A stretch of 64,000 nucleotides of DNA, taken from Dactylorhiza incarnata (lineage: Eukaryota > Streptophyta > Magnoliopsida > Asparagales > Orchidaceae). Below the pieces are notes generated by a model, which saw only the letters and a program-made list of their open reading frames with translations, searched no databases and had not been told where the DNA came from. Location of the stretch: assembly GCA_033032865.1 (NCBI GenBank), contig JAWHQI010000730.1, forward strand, positions 124,001 to 188,000, written 5' to 3'. Below, piece by piece: positions 33,309 through 45,388 of the stretch. Position 1 is the stretch's first letter. Each line of letters opens with the position of its first letter. The translations under genes and the position numbers were made by a program.

Positions 33309-34083
33309 TGTTTACCCGGGAAACCGCTTCCAAGAGGATTACTCGCAGACCGAGCGGTTTGCGGATCTAAGTCGCCCGGCTCAGATTAAATGAGATCCAT
33401 CGACACCAGCTAACACAGGTCGGGCGGTCTGGCATAACTCAGACCGCCGCCAAGTACTAAAGATAGTCCAGGCCCAAGTCCAGCAGGGCAAGTCGCGGTC
33501 TCAAGTCAGAGGTCGCGCGGTTTATGCCATGGGGATAAGCCAAGGTCCAAAATCAAAGAACAAGCCGCGGTCTCAAGACAAAGATCGAGCGGGTAGCATC
33601 GTCGCCTTGGCCGCATCATCTTTAGCCTCTGGTCAGACAATTCGGAGGGGCAAGCCGCCAAGCCGCGCGGCTTCTTTCTTTCCTTCTTTGTGTATCCCGT
33701 CACCGCCTGCCCGTTTCTCCTGTACCCGGGCAGGAGGTTATTTTATCACTGCCCGTTCGGGCAAGCCCCCAAGCCTATAAATAGGGGGCGGCACTGTTCC
33801 CAAGACAAGCACACTCGAACCTAGGAGCTCGCTTGTTTGAGCTGCGGACTCGAGTTTCTCGTCTTGCGGACTGTCTGACCGGCAGGCTTCTCTTTTCCTG
33901 CACTTGCAGCCCGCTGTAACCACTTCTTTCTAATCAAAGGAAAGCCCGTCGCAGGAGTGGCATTTGCCGCGGCGGGCAAAGTCTGGCCTTGACCGCTGCT
34001 AGCGGTCTCATTCTTCTACACAAAAAGTAACCGGCAACCCGCAGCCTCCGTTTTCCCTCGGAGGTGCGATCTCGGACTCAACA
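33309..34083 (+). repeat. E3 5' LTR
   Basis: 775 bp, TGTTTACCCGGG to CAACA, TATAAATA at about 33776. The terminal module arms are CCCGTCGC and GCGGCGGG, which still pair if one G-T is allowed. Confidence 0.95.
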
Positions 34084-34135
34084 GAAACACGCGACCTTCA
34101 GATCGCGGATTGTCGGTGAAATCCTTTTCGCCACG
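34084..34135 (+). other. E3 5' leader, full length
   Basis: The undeleted leader between LTR and the gag ATG (34136). It starts GAAACACGCGACCTTCAGAT and contains the stem CGCGA/TCGCG, with no TGG near the LTR. Confidence 0.6.
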
Positions 34136-34768
34136 ATGTCAGATCGTCAGTTCCCCCTTGGAGACCGCTCTGATCATAGCGAGGACTCTTTATGGGAAGC
34201 CCTGGAGCAATCAAGGAGAGAAGCCGAGCGGGCTCAGAGGGCCACTGATCAGCGACTTGAAGCGATCAGTCAGACTTTAGCAATGCTAACCGAGCGACTA
34301 GTTCCGCAACAAGCCGCGGCTAATCAGGCGGTGACCCCGGTCCTTCCTCCACCTCCTCCTTACTCGCTACCACAAGCCACTAATTTCCAGCTCCATCAAG
34401 AAGACCCTGCGGCTAGGAAAAACTTCTATCAGGAAGCCGCGCACAACATGCCAGCTCGAGTCCTCGACTTCCAGGGGGCGACTTCTCACGCTGCCCACCT
34501 TTCCTACCCGCAGGAGGGCGCGGCCCGTCTCTCCTACCCGGCTGAAGTTCCTATTCATCACTCCTACCCGCCAAAAGCTGCTGCCCGGTCTTCTTATCAG
34601 GCGGCTTGTCCGCGAATAGCCGCAGCTCCGGCGCCTTATTACCCTGCTCCTCTGTATGAAGACATGGAAGAAACTTCTCCCTTTGTGGACGAAGTCAGAG
34701 GGGAGCCTGCCCCTAATAATTTCAGGGAGCCTCGCCTGCCAGCTTTCAATGGGGAGACTGATCCCACG
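34136..34768 (+). pseudogene. E3 gag-pol, N-terminal part, cut by E4
   Basis: Starts MSDRQF and encodes the Pro/Ala-rich N-terminus of gag, with a short Glu/Arg helix near residues 20-45. It ends at the E4 insertion, where the TSD CCACG (34764-34768) overlaps the codons for Pro-Thr. The frame resumes at 48493. Confidence 0.9.
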
Positions 34769-35603
34769 TGTTTGCCCGGAAAACCGCTTCTCGGTTTGAA
34801 CCATTATCAGACCGCTCGGACTCCTGGGCTAAGCCGCTGGGTCCTGATATCGGCGGTTCTCAGTTCAGAAAGGGCCAGGCCGGGCGGCCTGGTGTCATTT
34901 CCGGATCGCCCCCAAAGGGATAAGATCGTCAAAGAGCCAAGGCAAGAAGTTCATCCGCGGTCTCAGCAAGAAGGCCGCGCGGGTTGTCCCATAGAAACTC
35001 GAAGTTCCAGCCCCGAAGAACAGGCCGGGGCTCCAGATCGAAGGCTATCCAAGTTACCTCTTGAAGATCGGCTAAGTCATGACCAGAAGGCAGACCGCGG
35101 CCTCAATCTCCAAACCGCGCGGTCTGCATTATTGACTTGGTCCCGGTGTCCTCAGCCGCAAGCAAGACAGGTCGGGAAGGCAGGCCGTCAGATCGCGCGG
35201 CCTCTTTCTTTTTTTTCTTTGTGTATCCCGTCACCGCCTGCCCGTTTCTCCTGTACCCGGGCAGGAGGTTATTTTATCCCTGCCCGATCGGGCAGGCCCC
35301 CAAGCCTATAAATAGGGGGCGGCACTGTTCACAAGGCACGCACACTCGAATCCAAGAGCTCGCTTGTCTGAGCTGCGGTCTCGAGTTTCAGGTCTCGCGA
35401 ACTGTTGACCGGCCGGCTTCTGCTTTCTCGCATTTGTAACCGCTACTTTTCAATAAAAGGAAAGCCCGTCGCAGGAGTGGCATTTGCCGCAACGGGCGAA
35501 GTCTGGCCTCGATCGCTGCTAGCGGTCTGAATTCTCTAACTAAATAGTAACTGATAGTCCGCAGCCTTCAATTTTCTTCGTAAGCGCACTTTTGAATCGA
35601 ACA
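34769..35603 (+). repeat. E4 5' LTR
   Basis: Starts TGTTTGCCCGG and ends TCGAACA. TATAAATA at about 35308 is preceded by CCTGCCCGATCGGGCAGG and the longer inverted repeat, both shared with family I. AATAAAAGG at about 35450 may be a poly(A) signal. The terminal module has CCCGTCGC with GCAACGGG, against GCGACGGG in the 3' LTR. Confidence 0.95.
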
Positions 35604-35654
35604 GAAACACGCGACCTTCAGATCGCAGACTGTCAGCGAAATCCTTGGTTCAGA
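35604..35654 (+). other. E4 5' leader
   Basis: Starts GAAACACGCGACCTTCAGAT as in family I, then diverges (GCAGACTGTCAGCG). No TGG near the LTR. Conservation across families, in contrast to the diverged LTR interior, suggests function. Confidence 0.6.
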
Positions 35655-38600
35655 ATGTCAGACCGCCAGCTCCCTCCAAGAGACCGATCCGACCACAGTG
35701 AAGACTCTTTGTGGGAAGCTCTGGAGCAGACAAAGAGAGAGGCCGACCAGGCTCGGCAGGCGACTGATCAGCGTCTGGACGCGATCACTCAGGCCCTAAC
35801 TCTACTAACCGAGCGGTTAGCCCCTCAGCAGGCCGCGGCTCACCAGGCGGTCACTCCTGTTTTACCTCCTCCACCTCCATACCCGTTCGCGCAAGTCGCT
35901 CATTCCGGACCACCACAAGAAGGTCCCGCGGACCGGCCGAATTACTACCAAGAGGCCGCGCGATGTATGCCAGCTCGGGTCCTTGACTTTCAAGGGGCGA
36001 CCTCTCAGGCCGCTCATTTTCCCTATCCGCCTGAGGTCGCCGCCTTCCAATCATATCCGGCTGGAGCACCTGCCCGCTCCTATCATGCGGCCTGTCCGCC
36101 AATGACCGCAGCCGAGATCCCTTACAACCCTGCTTTCCCTCTGTACGAGGATGCCGAGGAGAGTTCTCCCTTCACCGACGAAATCCGAGGAGAGCCGGCC
36201 CCAAACAACTTTCGAGAACCACGTATGTCAGCATATAGTGGGGAGTCCGATCCAGCAATACACCTCCAGGCATTTGAATCGGCTGTTGCTCTGAGGACCA
36301 TCACTGATGCAACAAAGTGCAAGCTCCTGGTGACATCCTTTGATGGGCAGGCCAGAGAATGGTTCTATGGATTGCATCCTCGATCTATCAGATGCTTTGC
36401 GGAGTTACGTAGAGAATTTCTGCTTCGATTCTCTACCTCTAAGAAAAGGAAGAATGGTCCGGCAGCCCTATTCGAGATACGACAGCAAGAAAACGAAACG
36501 TGGGCCCGTTTCGTCGATCGTTTTCAAAGGGAAATAATGGAGGTACAAAACGTCGATCCGGAGTTATATAGGGTCGCACTAATGCATGGCCTTAGGGAGG
36601 GGCCGCTGAAGTTTGAAGCCCAAATCAGGGAGCCAAAGACATATCAAGAAATGATTAGTCTGGCAAACAAATTTATCAGGGGGGAAAAGACTAATCCGGG
36701 TTACGTTGCCAAGTTGCTCAGCGACAACGATCAGTTCAATTCTGCATCAACCCATCAGCAACGTTATAATCACTCGTCTCGGCCTGATTTCGAGCCTCGG
36801 GCTCAAAGGGGAAGGAATCTTAAGCCCAAGCAACCATTCATTGGCCATCAACGGTTTCAAGATCAGAAGCCGCCGTTGGCCATCGCACCCACTCAACCCA
36901 TGGGAGTTCCGCAAATCATGCCCGTATATCTGCCACAATACATCGCACAACCATCTCCACCTATCCCATCCATCCGATATGATGAATCACAAGATTCATT
37001 CACCCCACTCAACGTCACCATGAATGAGGTCGTGCAGATTCTTCAGAAGAGGCCTGACTTTAAAAGGCCCCCTCCTTTGAAATCAGAAGTTCGCAATCGG
37101 AACCCGAACCTTTATTGTGAATATCATAAAGAAGAGGGGCATCAGACTGAGGATTGCCGGGCCCTCCGGTGGTTGATAGAAAAACTCCTGAAAGAGGGAA
37201 AGCTTCGGGGGTTGATTCGGCAAGAAACTCCGGTTGAACCGCGAGCTGAGAAGAAGAAGGAGGCAGTCGAAGTAACATGGGAGTGTGCTGATGTAGAGGA
37301 GGCCGGTGGTTATGGGGATATACATCCCGCAGCCGAATGCATAGAGGTGAATGATGTTGGCTCTCTCGGCAACATCTATTGCATCCATGGTGGGGCAGGG
37401 ATAGAATCCTCCCGAAAATCTAGCATCGGGAGAGTTACAAAGCAAGAAGTGGCAGTTGCCTCCACTTCTGCCCCGGAAAGGACGGTTGTTACGTTTGGCC
37501 AGGAAGATCTCTCCCCAAATGCAAATCCGTTCGATGACGCGGTGGTGATAAAGGCGGTTATTGAGAATTACGCAGTGCACAAAATTTTGATCGATACAGG
37601 CAGCTCAGTTAATCTCATCTTTCGCCAAACGTTTGAGGCCCTCAAGACTGGAAAGGCCTTACTCTCCACGGAAGGCCCCCTCTATGGCTTCTCAGGAGAA
37701 AAGAAGGAAGTGGAAGGGTGCGTGAAGCTTCTGGTATCCCTAGGGGGCATAACGAAGTTGGTGAACTTCGTAGTGGTGGAAGCCCCAAGTAGCTACTGCG
37801 CAATTTTCGGAAGGCCAATCCTGAATGCTTACAGAGCGGTAGTATCCACTTTCCATTTGGCCTTGAAATTCGCTGCTGAGGGGCGTCAGTACCGGATCCG
37901 GAGCGATCCAAAGGTGGCACGCGAATGTTATGTGAAGACAGTTAATGTGATCACCGAGGCACCACTTCACAAGGCCCAGAATGACATCCAAGAGGTGTCC
38001 GAACTCCCTGAAGAAGCTGAGGGGAGCGCGGAACGGAAAGGGACCTACCTGGAACCTGCCCAGGAGACCCAAGAGATCCCCATTGTTGAAGGGGAAGGGA
38101 AGAAGCTGATCATCAACGCCGAGCTATCGGGAGAGGAAAAGCTCCAGTTAACCTCCTGCCTGCTGAATAACTTGGACATCTTCGCTTGGTCAGCAGAAGA
38201 CATGCCAGGAATAGATCCAGATGTCGCGTGCCATCACCTCAACGTTTCTCCGGAGATCAAGCCAATCCAACAGAAGAAGAGGGAGGTAGCAACTAAGCTG
38301 GCGGTGCCTATCAAAGAAGAAGTTGCAAAGCTTCTTAAGGCCAATTTCATTTCTGAAATCCAGTACCCCACCTGGATGTCGAATGTAGTGATGGTGAAAA
38401 AGTCTGGGGGGAAATGGCGTATGTGTGTTGATTTCACTAAACTCAATAAAGCATGCCCCAAGGATTGTTATCCCTTGCCTCGGATAGATGTTTTGGTAGA
38501 TTCCGCGGTGGGATATAGTTTTATGAGTTTCTTAGATGCATTTTCTGGTTATCACCAGATTAAGATGCATAAGCCTGATATCCCGCATACATCCTTCATT

Positions 38601-41273
38601 ACCAATGATGGATGTTATTGTTATCTCGTCATGCCTTTCGGCCTCAAAAATGCGGGGGCAACATATCAGAGGATGATGGACACAGTTTTTGAAAAACAAA
38701 AAGGGAGAAATCTGGAAGTTTATGTTGATGATCTCCTTCTAAAAAGTAAAACTTTTTTAATCCATCTGGAAGACCTCGTAGAGACGTTCGCTACTCTACG
38801 GAGGTTCAAATTAAAATTAAACCCCTCGAAATGCGTGTTCGGGGCGAACAAGGGGAAATTTCTTGGACATCTTCTCACTCCTGATGGTCTCGCACCGAAC
38901 CCAGATAAAGTAAAAGCCATCCTAGACATGACCCCTCCTCGTAATCCGAAAGAGGTACAGCAACTTGGTGGAAGGTTGGCAGGATTGAGCCGATTCATTT
39001 CCAAATCGGGAGATAAAAGCGCTCCGTTCTTCAAAACACTTAGGGGAGGATCTAAGTTTGAATGGAACGAGGAATGCAATAATGCTTTCGAACAATTGAA
39101 AAAGCAATTAACTTCAACCCCCCTTCTTCAAAGCCCTCGCGAAGAAGAAACACTATTCTTGTACTTGGGGGTGGGCCCTGATGCGATAAGCTCTGTCCTG
39201 GTTCGGGAAGAGAAAAAGAAGCAGTTTCCGATATATTATGTCAGCCATATCCTTAAAGATGCGGAAACTAGATATTCAATCCTGGAGAAATTAGCCTTGG
39301 CTTTAGTTATGTCATCACGAAGGCTCCGCCCCTATTTTCAAGCTCATCCTATTCAGGTGGTTTCAGATCATCCACTAAGGAATATCTTGGAGAAGCCGGA
39401 ATATTCAGGAAGGTTGGCCAAATGGGCAATCGAGCTAAGCGAGTTCGAAATACTGTACACTCCCAGAACGGCAATAAAGGCACAAGTATTGGCAGATTTC
39501 TTGGTAGACACGATGGAGTCTAATCCAGAGCAGGTAGTGCAATCTCCTTTGGCTTGGATCATTTATGTGGATGGGGCTTCTGGCAGGAACTCCGTGGGAG
39601 CCGGAGTGGTTTTGATCAGTCCAAACGGCATCAGGCTGGAACAGGCTATTAGATTCTTCTTTTCAGTTACAAATAACTAGGCCGAATACGAAGCACTCTT
39701 GGCCGGCCTGAGACTCGCAAAGGAGCTTGGGATAGAACATGTTCATGTGAAAACTGATTCTCTTGTAATGGCCTCGCAGGTTCTGGGGAACTACGAGACA
39801 AGAGAACCGGTGTTGAGAAAATACCTATTCCTAGCTAAGAAAGAAATCGGGAGATTCAAATCCTTCATCATCGAGCACATTCCGAGAACGCAGAATGAAG
39901 AGGCAGACGAGTTGTCAAAATTTGGTCTTCCATCAGGGGGAGTAACCTCAGAACTTTTTCATCCGGCAACAGAGGAGACAGAGGAAGAAGAGCTCATGCA
40001 GATCGATCAGCATCCTTCCTGGAAAGACCCCTACGAATTGTTTCTGACAAAAGGAGAATATCATCCATCAATCAAGGACAAAAATAGGTTCAGAAGAAAG
40101 GCGGCTTACTACTACTTGATAGCAGGAGTCTTGTACCGAAAAACTTTGATTTCTTCCTCAGCACGGTGCGTTTCAGAAGAGGAGATCCCGGTCATACTTC
40201 AGGAAGTTCATTCTGGGGAGTGTGGTAGCCATTCAGGGGCGAAAACCTTAGAAAAAAGGATCCTGCGGCTAGGATACTTCTGGCCAACCATGAGAAAGGA
40301 TGCTGAAGCATTCGCCAAGCAATGTGTCCAGTGCCAAAAGTTCGCTCCTCTTCAACATTTGCCTGCTCAGTCACTCAGGTCAATAACTGCGCCATGGCCT
40401 TTTGCAGTATGGGGAATGGATCTTATGGGGCCTTTCCCAATGGCCAGCGGACAACGTCGCTTTATCCTGGTAATGATCGATTATTTCAGTAAGTGGATCG
40501 AAGCAAAAGCATTAGCAAGAACTACCACCCAAATTGTCAGAAACTTCGTCTGGGGAGAAATTATCTGCCGACATGGAATTCCGTTGGCTATCGTCACCGA
40601 TAATGGCCCACAATTCAACAACCCGGAGATGATAAGCTTCTGTGATCAGATAGGAATTGATCTTCGGTTTGCCTCAGTACACCATCCAAGGACCAATGGT
40701 CAAGTGGAGGCGGCAAATAGGCAAATTCGGCAGCTTTTGATGAAAAGAGTCTTGAACCAGAAAGGGAATTGGGCGGACCAACTTCCTTCCATCCTGTGGA
40801 CCCTTCGTACTACTCCGTCCTCAGCTACCGGGGAGACACCTTTCAAATTATCTCATGGCTCGGAAGCCGTTGTCCCTGTGGAATTCGAGGTGGTCACTCC
40901 GAGGGTTATTTACGCCAAAGAAGGAGGAGAATCCTGGATAGATGAAAATGGTGAGGCCCTCATGCATAATCTAGATCTAATCAAGGAACTTCAGGATGAA
41001 GCAACAATCAGGCAGGAAGAAGTTAAAAGGAGAATGGCAAAATATTTTGATAAGAATGTCAGAGTGAAGCAGTTTGTAGTCGGGGATTTGGTGTTAAAAA
41101 AGGTGGATGCCGCAGCAAGGTCTGGTAATGTTGGAAAGCTGGATCCTAATTGGGCAGGACCTTTCATCATCAAAGAAGTATCTAAGAATGGGGCCTACCG
41201 TCTCCAAACCAGCGAAGGAGAAGACATCCCACGCACGTGGAGCGGTGACGATCTCAAACGATTCTATCCTTGA
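35655..41273 (+). pseudogene. E4 gag-pol polyprotein, single in-frame TAG
   Basis: One frame of 1872 codons plus stop, interrupted once by TAG at 39678-39680 (codon 1342; other copies have a Gln codon). Approximate residues: Pro-rich N-terminus 1-190, gag core 200-340, CX2HX4HX4C knuckle from 488, protease DTG at 647, reverse transcriptase about 870-1070 with YVDD near 1025, gypsy RNase H about 1165-1245, archaeal-type RNase H from about 1300 (catalytic-type Asp 1306), integrase HHCC finger, then D1589, D1649 and E1685 (D,D35E). The TAG falls between the first Asp and the conserved Glu of the second RNase H, so it cuts off that domain and integrase. The ATG at 35655 matches the MSDRQ start of E2 and E3. 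Confidence 0.93.
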
Positions 41274-41391
41274 AACTATTTCTTTTATTCTTTACATCTC
41301 TTTTGGTATTGAATGAAAAGCCCTATACTGACATTTCTTCTTGTCTGATGGTTCTCTGCATCATAAACACAAACACACATATCTCACTCCC

Positions 41392-41613
41392 CGAACCTCT
41401 GAGATATCGCCAAATTCTGCTCGAACCCCCTCGGATTGTAGTCGTAGCGTAAAACCCACCAAGACCATGTGATGCGGGGAGTTTTCGCACACATGTAGTG
41501 GTAGCTTGCCAATTCCGCTGCGGTGGTCTTCAGAACTTTGGATCCCGGCCGATATCTGACACACCCCTGCATCAAGGGAGGTCTAGGTGATTGTCAGCTC
41601 TATCATGCCCCGA
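41392..41613 (+). other. E4 conserved non-coding block after pol
   Basis: Family II version of the ~220-bp block seen in E1, E2 and E3. Alignment is nearly gap-free through GGGGAGTTTTCGCACACATG and CCCTGCATCAAGGGAGGTCT, while the rest of the spacer is hard to align between families. Confidence 0.62.
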
Positions 41614-41632
41614 AGGGATATAGTTACAGCTT

Positions 41633-42022
41633 TGATGATCTTTCTGAGGAAAGCAATGTTCGCCGCCGAGGCCCACCTGCCCAACTGATCATCATAGTCT
41701 GTGACCATCGAATACTCTTAGGTACTCTCGAAACGGTACCTAGTTGGGCCCACAACTGAGTTGATCTCTCTGAGGAAAGCAATGTTCGCCGCCGAGGCCC
41801 ACCTGCCCAATTGATCAACTCGGCTTGTAACCCTAGGCAAGAGAGCGGATGAGTTGTTTACAGCTCTTATGACCACTTGAGGAAAGCAATGTTCGCCGCC
41901 AAGGCCCACCTGCCCACTTGGTCATCTGAGTCTGTACATATTTTTTCTTTTTCCCTACAGCTCTTATGACCACTTGAGGAAAGCAATGTTCGCCGCCGAG
42001 GCCCACCTGCCCACTTGGTCAT
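41633..42022 (+). repeat. E4 four hairpin units with paired, unit-specific arms
   Basis: Unit 1: TGATGATC (41633-41640) with GATCATCA (41697-41704). Unit 2: GAGTTGATC (41758-41766) with GATCAACTC (41813-41821). Unit 3: ATGACCA (41869-41875) with TGGTCAT (41919-41925). Unit 4: ATGACCA (41966-41972) with TGGTCAT (42016-42022). The enclosed cores are nearly identical (GAGGAAAGCAATG ... GCCCACCTGCCCA). The arms differ between units but pair perfectly within each. Confidence 0.85.
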
Positions 42023-42110
42023 TTGAGCCTGTAGGATTATTCTTCTTCCCTACAGGGAGGCATTCACTTCTGATGATTTTTATATGGACCACTCAAGGAA
42101 AATATTGTTA

Positions 42111-42288
42111 GAACAGGTGCAGGTGTTCGTCTACCCCAATAAAGGGGCTGTGACATTAAGACCGGACGGTCTGAGTTTTTCAGGCCGATCGGTCTGGTTG
42201 AACAGGTGCAGGTGTTCGTCTACCCCAATAAGGGGTTGTGGTATTAAGACCATGCGGTCTGAGTATTTCAGGCCGAGCGGTCTGGCTG
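42111..42288 (+). repeat. E4 89-bp tandem duplication carrying CCGNNCGG palindromes
   Basis: Two copies start at 42111 and 42200 (GAACAGGTGCAGGTGTTCGT). Each carries two palindromic sites: ACCGGACGGT and GCCGATCGGT in the first, ACCATGCGGT and GCCGAGCGGT in the second. Confidence 0.75.
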
Positions 42289-43163
42289 AACATAAGTTAA
42301 GACATCTTTTGAAATTGATCATGTTATCACCAGGGTTATATTCAAACCGGGCAGGTATGCCCGTCGTCTATTAAGGAAAGTGTTTCTGAATCTGACCGTT
42401 TATTATCAAAATTCCAGAACTGATTATCTGATTGCCCGGGTCGCATTCGAACCGGGCGGGTTCATCCATCCTTTATAAAATCGGATATTTTTTAAAAAAA
42501 GCTAACTATATGATCGCTCGGGTTACATTTTTGATCGGATTGGATCTATCTATCTCTTCGTTCTATCAAGCTAGTATTTTCTGGATCTGGCTATATAATC
42601 CGGGTTGAATTTTAAACCGGCCGGGCATTATCTATCCCTGAATGAATAATCAGAATTGGATATCCTTGGATCTGAGTACGTGATCGCTCGGATTGTGTTC
42701 TAACCGATCAGGTTAAGCTATTTTTCTTAGCAAAAGTTATCCTTAGACATGATGGATTATTCGCCAGAGCTGAATTCGAACCGCGTGAAAGATTGTGATT
42801 CATTACTTATAGCAGCAAGTATTTAATATCTAAAGAAGCCGCGCGGTCCGAATTATGGTCGCATGAATCTATCTGTTATTAGAGATCGAATATCCTGAGA
42901 TCCAAATATATAACCGCGCGGTTGAACAAAGGATCGTCGAAGACAATCAATCATCACTTGTGCTCAGGCCAAGATGTCCGCACGGTTAGATCATAAAGAG
43001 TAAAGAAAAGAGACAAAGAATCACAAGTAAGTAATGATAGAAAGACAATCAGACAGGTAAAAACTTCTATTTCATTTCTCAAAATACGTTTACAAAATAT
43101 TGACCGCCCGGCCAACAAAAAGAGACCGACGGTTACAAAAGTTGAAGTTAAAAAACGAGGGCA
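42289..43163. other. E4 spacer
   Basis: AT-rich and non-coding. It contains palindromes at 42838-42847, 42913-42922, 42977-42986 and 43103-43112. It corresponds to the 3'-flanking region of antisense gene 2. No gene seen. Confidence 0.7.
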
Positions 43164-45031
43164 CTAGTCTGCCGATTTCTTCTTCTTCTTCTTGACAGGA
43201 GAAATGGGGTCTACACCATCGATGTCGACCTCCGGCGAATAACCTTCACTTAGCGAAGAGGAGCCGGACGAACTACTGTCGCTAGACCGCCCGGTCTTGC
43301 TTGCAGAGCCGGTAGATCCAGAGGACAAACTATCCTCATCATCGAAGTCATCAGCATCTCCATCCGCGTCGACCTCTTCAGCGGCTTCATCACTTCCATC
43401 GCCTCCTTGATGGAGCACGATCTCCCTGCCCGCGTCGGCTTCGGCCTCCTCGCCCACCTTGGATTTTCCCTTCTTCCTGCGGTTGATTTCGTCAAGCTGC
43501 ACCTCCAAGGCGGGGAAGAGGTCGGAGAAGGTGGTTCCGCCGAATCCCTCGGACAGACCGCCCCGGTCTCCCATGAGACCCAAGGCCTTGTTGATCCCTT
43601 GGGCCACATGGGGCAGCACCTCGTCCTGGAAGGACGGGTTGGTCATCTCATATTGCTTCTGCAAGAAAAAGGAAAAATGAATCAGGCCGCTCGGGCTGAA
43701 CAAAAGGGACCGCATTGTCTTTTGAAAAACTCACCGCCACGACTTCTTGAAGCCGCGCGTTCTCTTCTTGAAGCCGCGTGTTCTCCGCGGCCTGTTCCTC
43801 GTATTTCCTCTCCATGTTTCTGAGCAGAAACTAGCCGCTTATACGCCAGGGCCATGAAGTGGTTGGCCGAAAATCTCCAGGCGCCGGCTTGAGCCGCTAG
43901 CCGGGGGAGCTCTTCTTCTGGGGTTCTCATCAGTTTCCTTAAGGTCTTTCGACCATACAAGGCGGCCCCGGCGGCTAGGGCATGGCGTTCAATTTTTTCG
44001 CTCCCCCAGGGAGGGAGAGCGGTGGATACCCGGATCCGACTTCCATCCCTGTGCCAAAGGACGGTCGGGTTGCCCTGCAGGTCGGGCGGGTTCCCACTTG
44101 AACGAAGGATTTCGTAGTCGTCAGAAGAGGTCGGGCCCTCTTCCTCCGAGGATGGCGACCTCTTTCGCCGCTGCCTCTTCTCCCTCTGGGTTAAAACTGG
44201 GCCGGCCGGCGTAACCGGCTTGTTCGCTGGAACGATATGGGCGGCTGCAAAATAAAATCAAGAGTATAAGAAAAGAAGGCCGCGCGGTCATATAAAGGCG
44301 GTCTAGAAGAACTTACTATGTTCGGGGAGGATATTCTCAAGCTCCGAGAAAAGCGGGATGTAGTGGTTGATATCAAGCCGCTCCTTCTCAAGGAACGCGA
44401 AGGTGTCCGCCTCGATCTTGCCGACCTGGGGGATCTGGAAAACTTCTTCCCCCCGGACTTGCGGGTTGGTTTGTAACAGCCCGAAGTTACCTTCGAGCAT
44501 TACAAACCGCTCCGACCAGTCGGAGACTTTGTTCGCCAGGTTAACAACCTTCAGCCCGAGGCAGCTGAAGTAGAGGTGCCCTCTGTAAGTCGAGGTCCCC
44601 GAGTCGGATACTGCCCGCACCGAGAAGAACCTCCTGAACAAGTCGATGGAGAATCTAGTTCGCTCGAACCGCAGATAGGAGATGAAGCTGTATATTGAAG
44701 CGATCGAGTTTGGCGGAAGCTGACCGGGCACAACCCCGTAGTGATCGAAAATGGCTATGACTTCAAGCGGCAGTGGAAACTTGAAGCCATATTCAAAGTG
44801 GTCAACTGGGATGGCGATCTGGTGCGGACTGGAAGAGTTAATCCGCTCGTCGCGCAAAGGAAGCCGCGCGAGCAGATTGCTCCCTACCATGTGTCTGGCA
44901 ATGAAATCATCTAGCTCGTTCTGAGTAAGCCGGCATTCCGGATGGTCCGCCGAATGGAATGCCAAGGCCGCGTCAGCTCGGACGGCCTTAACTTTAACAG
45001 GTCGCTGCGACTTGTTCTTGGATCGCGCCAT
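43164..45031 (-). pseudogene. E4 gene 2 (antisense): PF04195-like protein, one frameshift
   Basis: Three exons: 45031-44317, 44244-43735 and 43658-43164. Splice sites are ACATA|GTAAGT...TTTTGCAG (72-bp intron, phase 1) and GTGGCG|GTGAGT...CTTGCAG (76 bp). Exon 2 is one base too long for the frame: an apparent 1-bp insertion lies near 43812-43822, and after it the expected coiled coil appears in the next frame. Residues about 60-200 of exon 1 show the same PF04195-like motifs as E2, including YGVVPGQLPPNS, DLFRRFFSVR and NLANKVSDWSERF. Intron 1 contains a stop in this copy, so splicing is needed for a full product. The tail is acidic and Ser-rich and ends in Lys residues. Confidence 0.78.
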
Positions 45032-45066
45032 CTGGAAATCGTGAGAATGACTTCGGCAAATTCTAT

Positions 45067-45073
45067 ACTTATA
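45067..45073 (-). promoter_or_regulatory. TATA box of E4 gene 2
   Basis: Reverse-strand TATAAGT about 36 bp before the ATG at 45031, matching the position in family I. Confidence 0.55.
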
Positions 45074-45388
45074 GATTTCTATGATCTGTGAATAGTAAAA
45101 TCATGACACGGCTATACATTCTGACCGCGCGGTCAATGGCCTATGTGGTTAGATTCACCAGAAATATGAAAGAAGCAAAAGCATCCAGAAAAAACAGAAA
45201 TAAGCATACATCACAGTTCGCCCGACCGGAAAACAGTTCGAATGAAACATAAGATTTAAACAAGTCATAAAGTACAGCGGTTAAAATAAGAGACCGCGCG
45301 AATTGTTCAAATAAAAGACAAGAATAGAGAAGAACATTGTCCAGATCAACAAGCCACATTCATAATACAAGTTATATTCAAATATTAG

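Noticed and set aside
35592..35654. Upstream extension of E4 gag into the LTR end
   Set aside because: It begins with a non-ATG codon inside the LTR; the conserved ATG (MSDRQ) at 35655 is the shared start in E2, E3 and E4.
41335..41360. CTGATG near the pol 3' end as a possible hammerhead ribozyme core
   Set aside because: The remaining conserved core (GAAA and the flanking helices) could not be found in the right arrangement.
41633..42022. Regularly spaced repeats resembling a CRISPR array
   Set aside because: Plant retrotransposon context, only four units, the long shared part is the core rather than a short repeat, and no cas genes.
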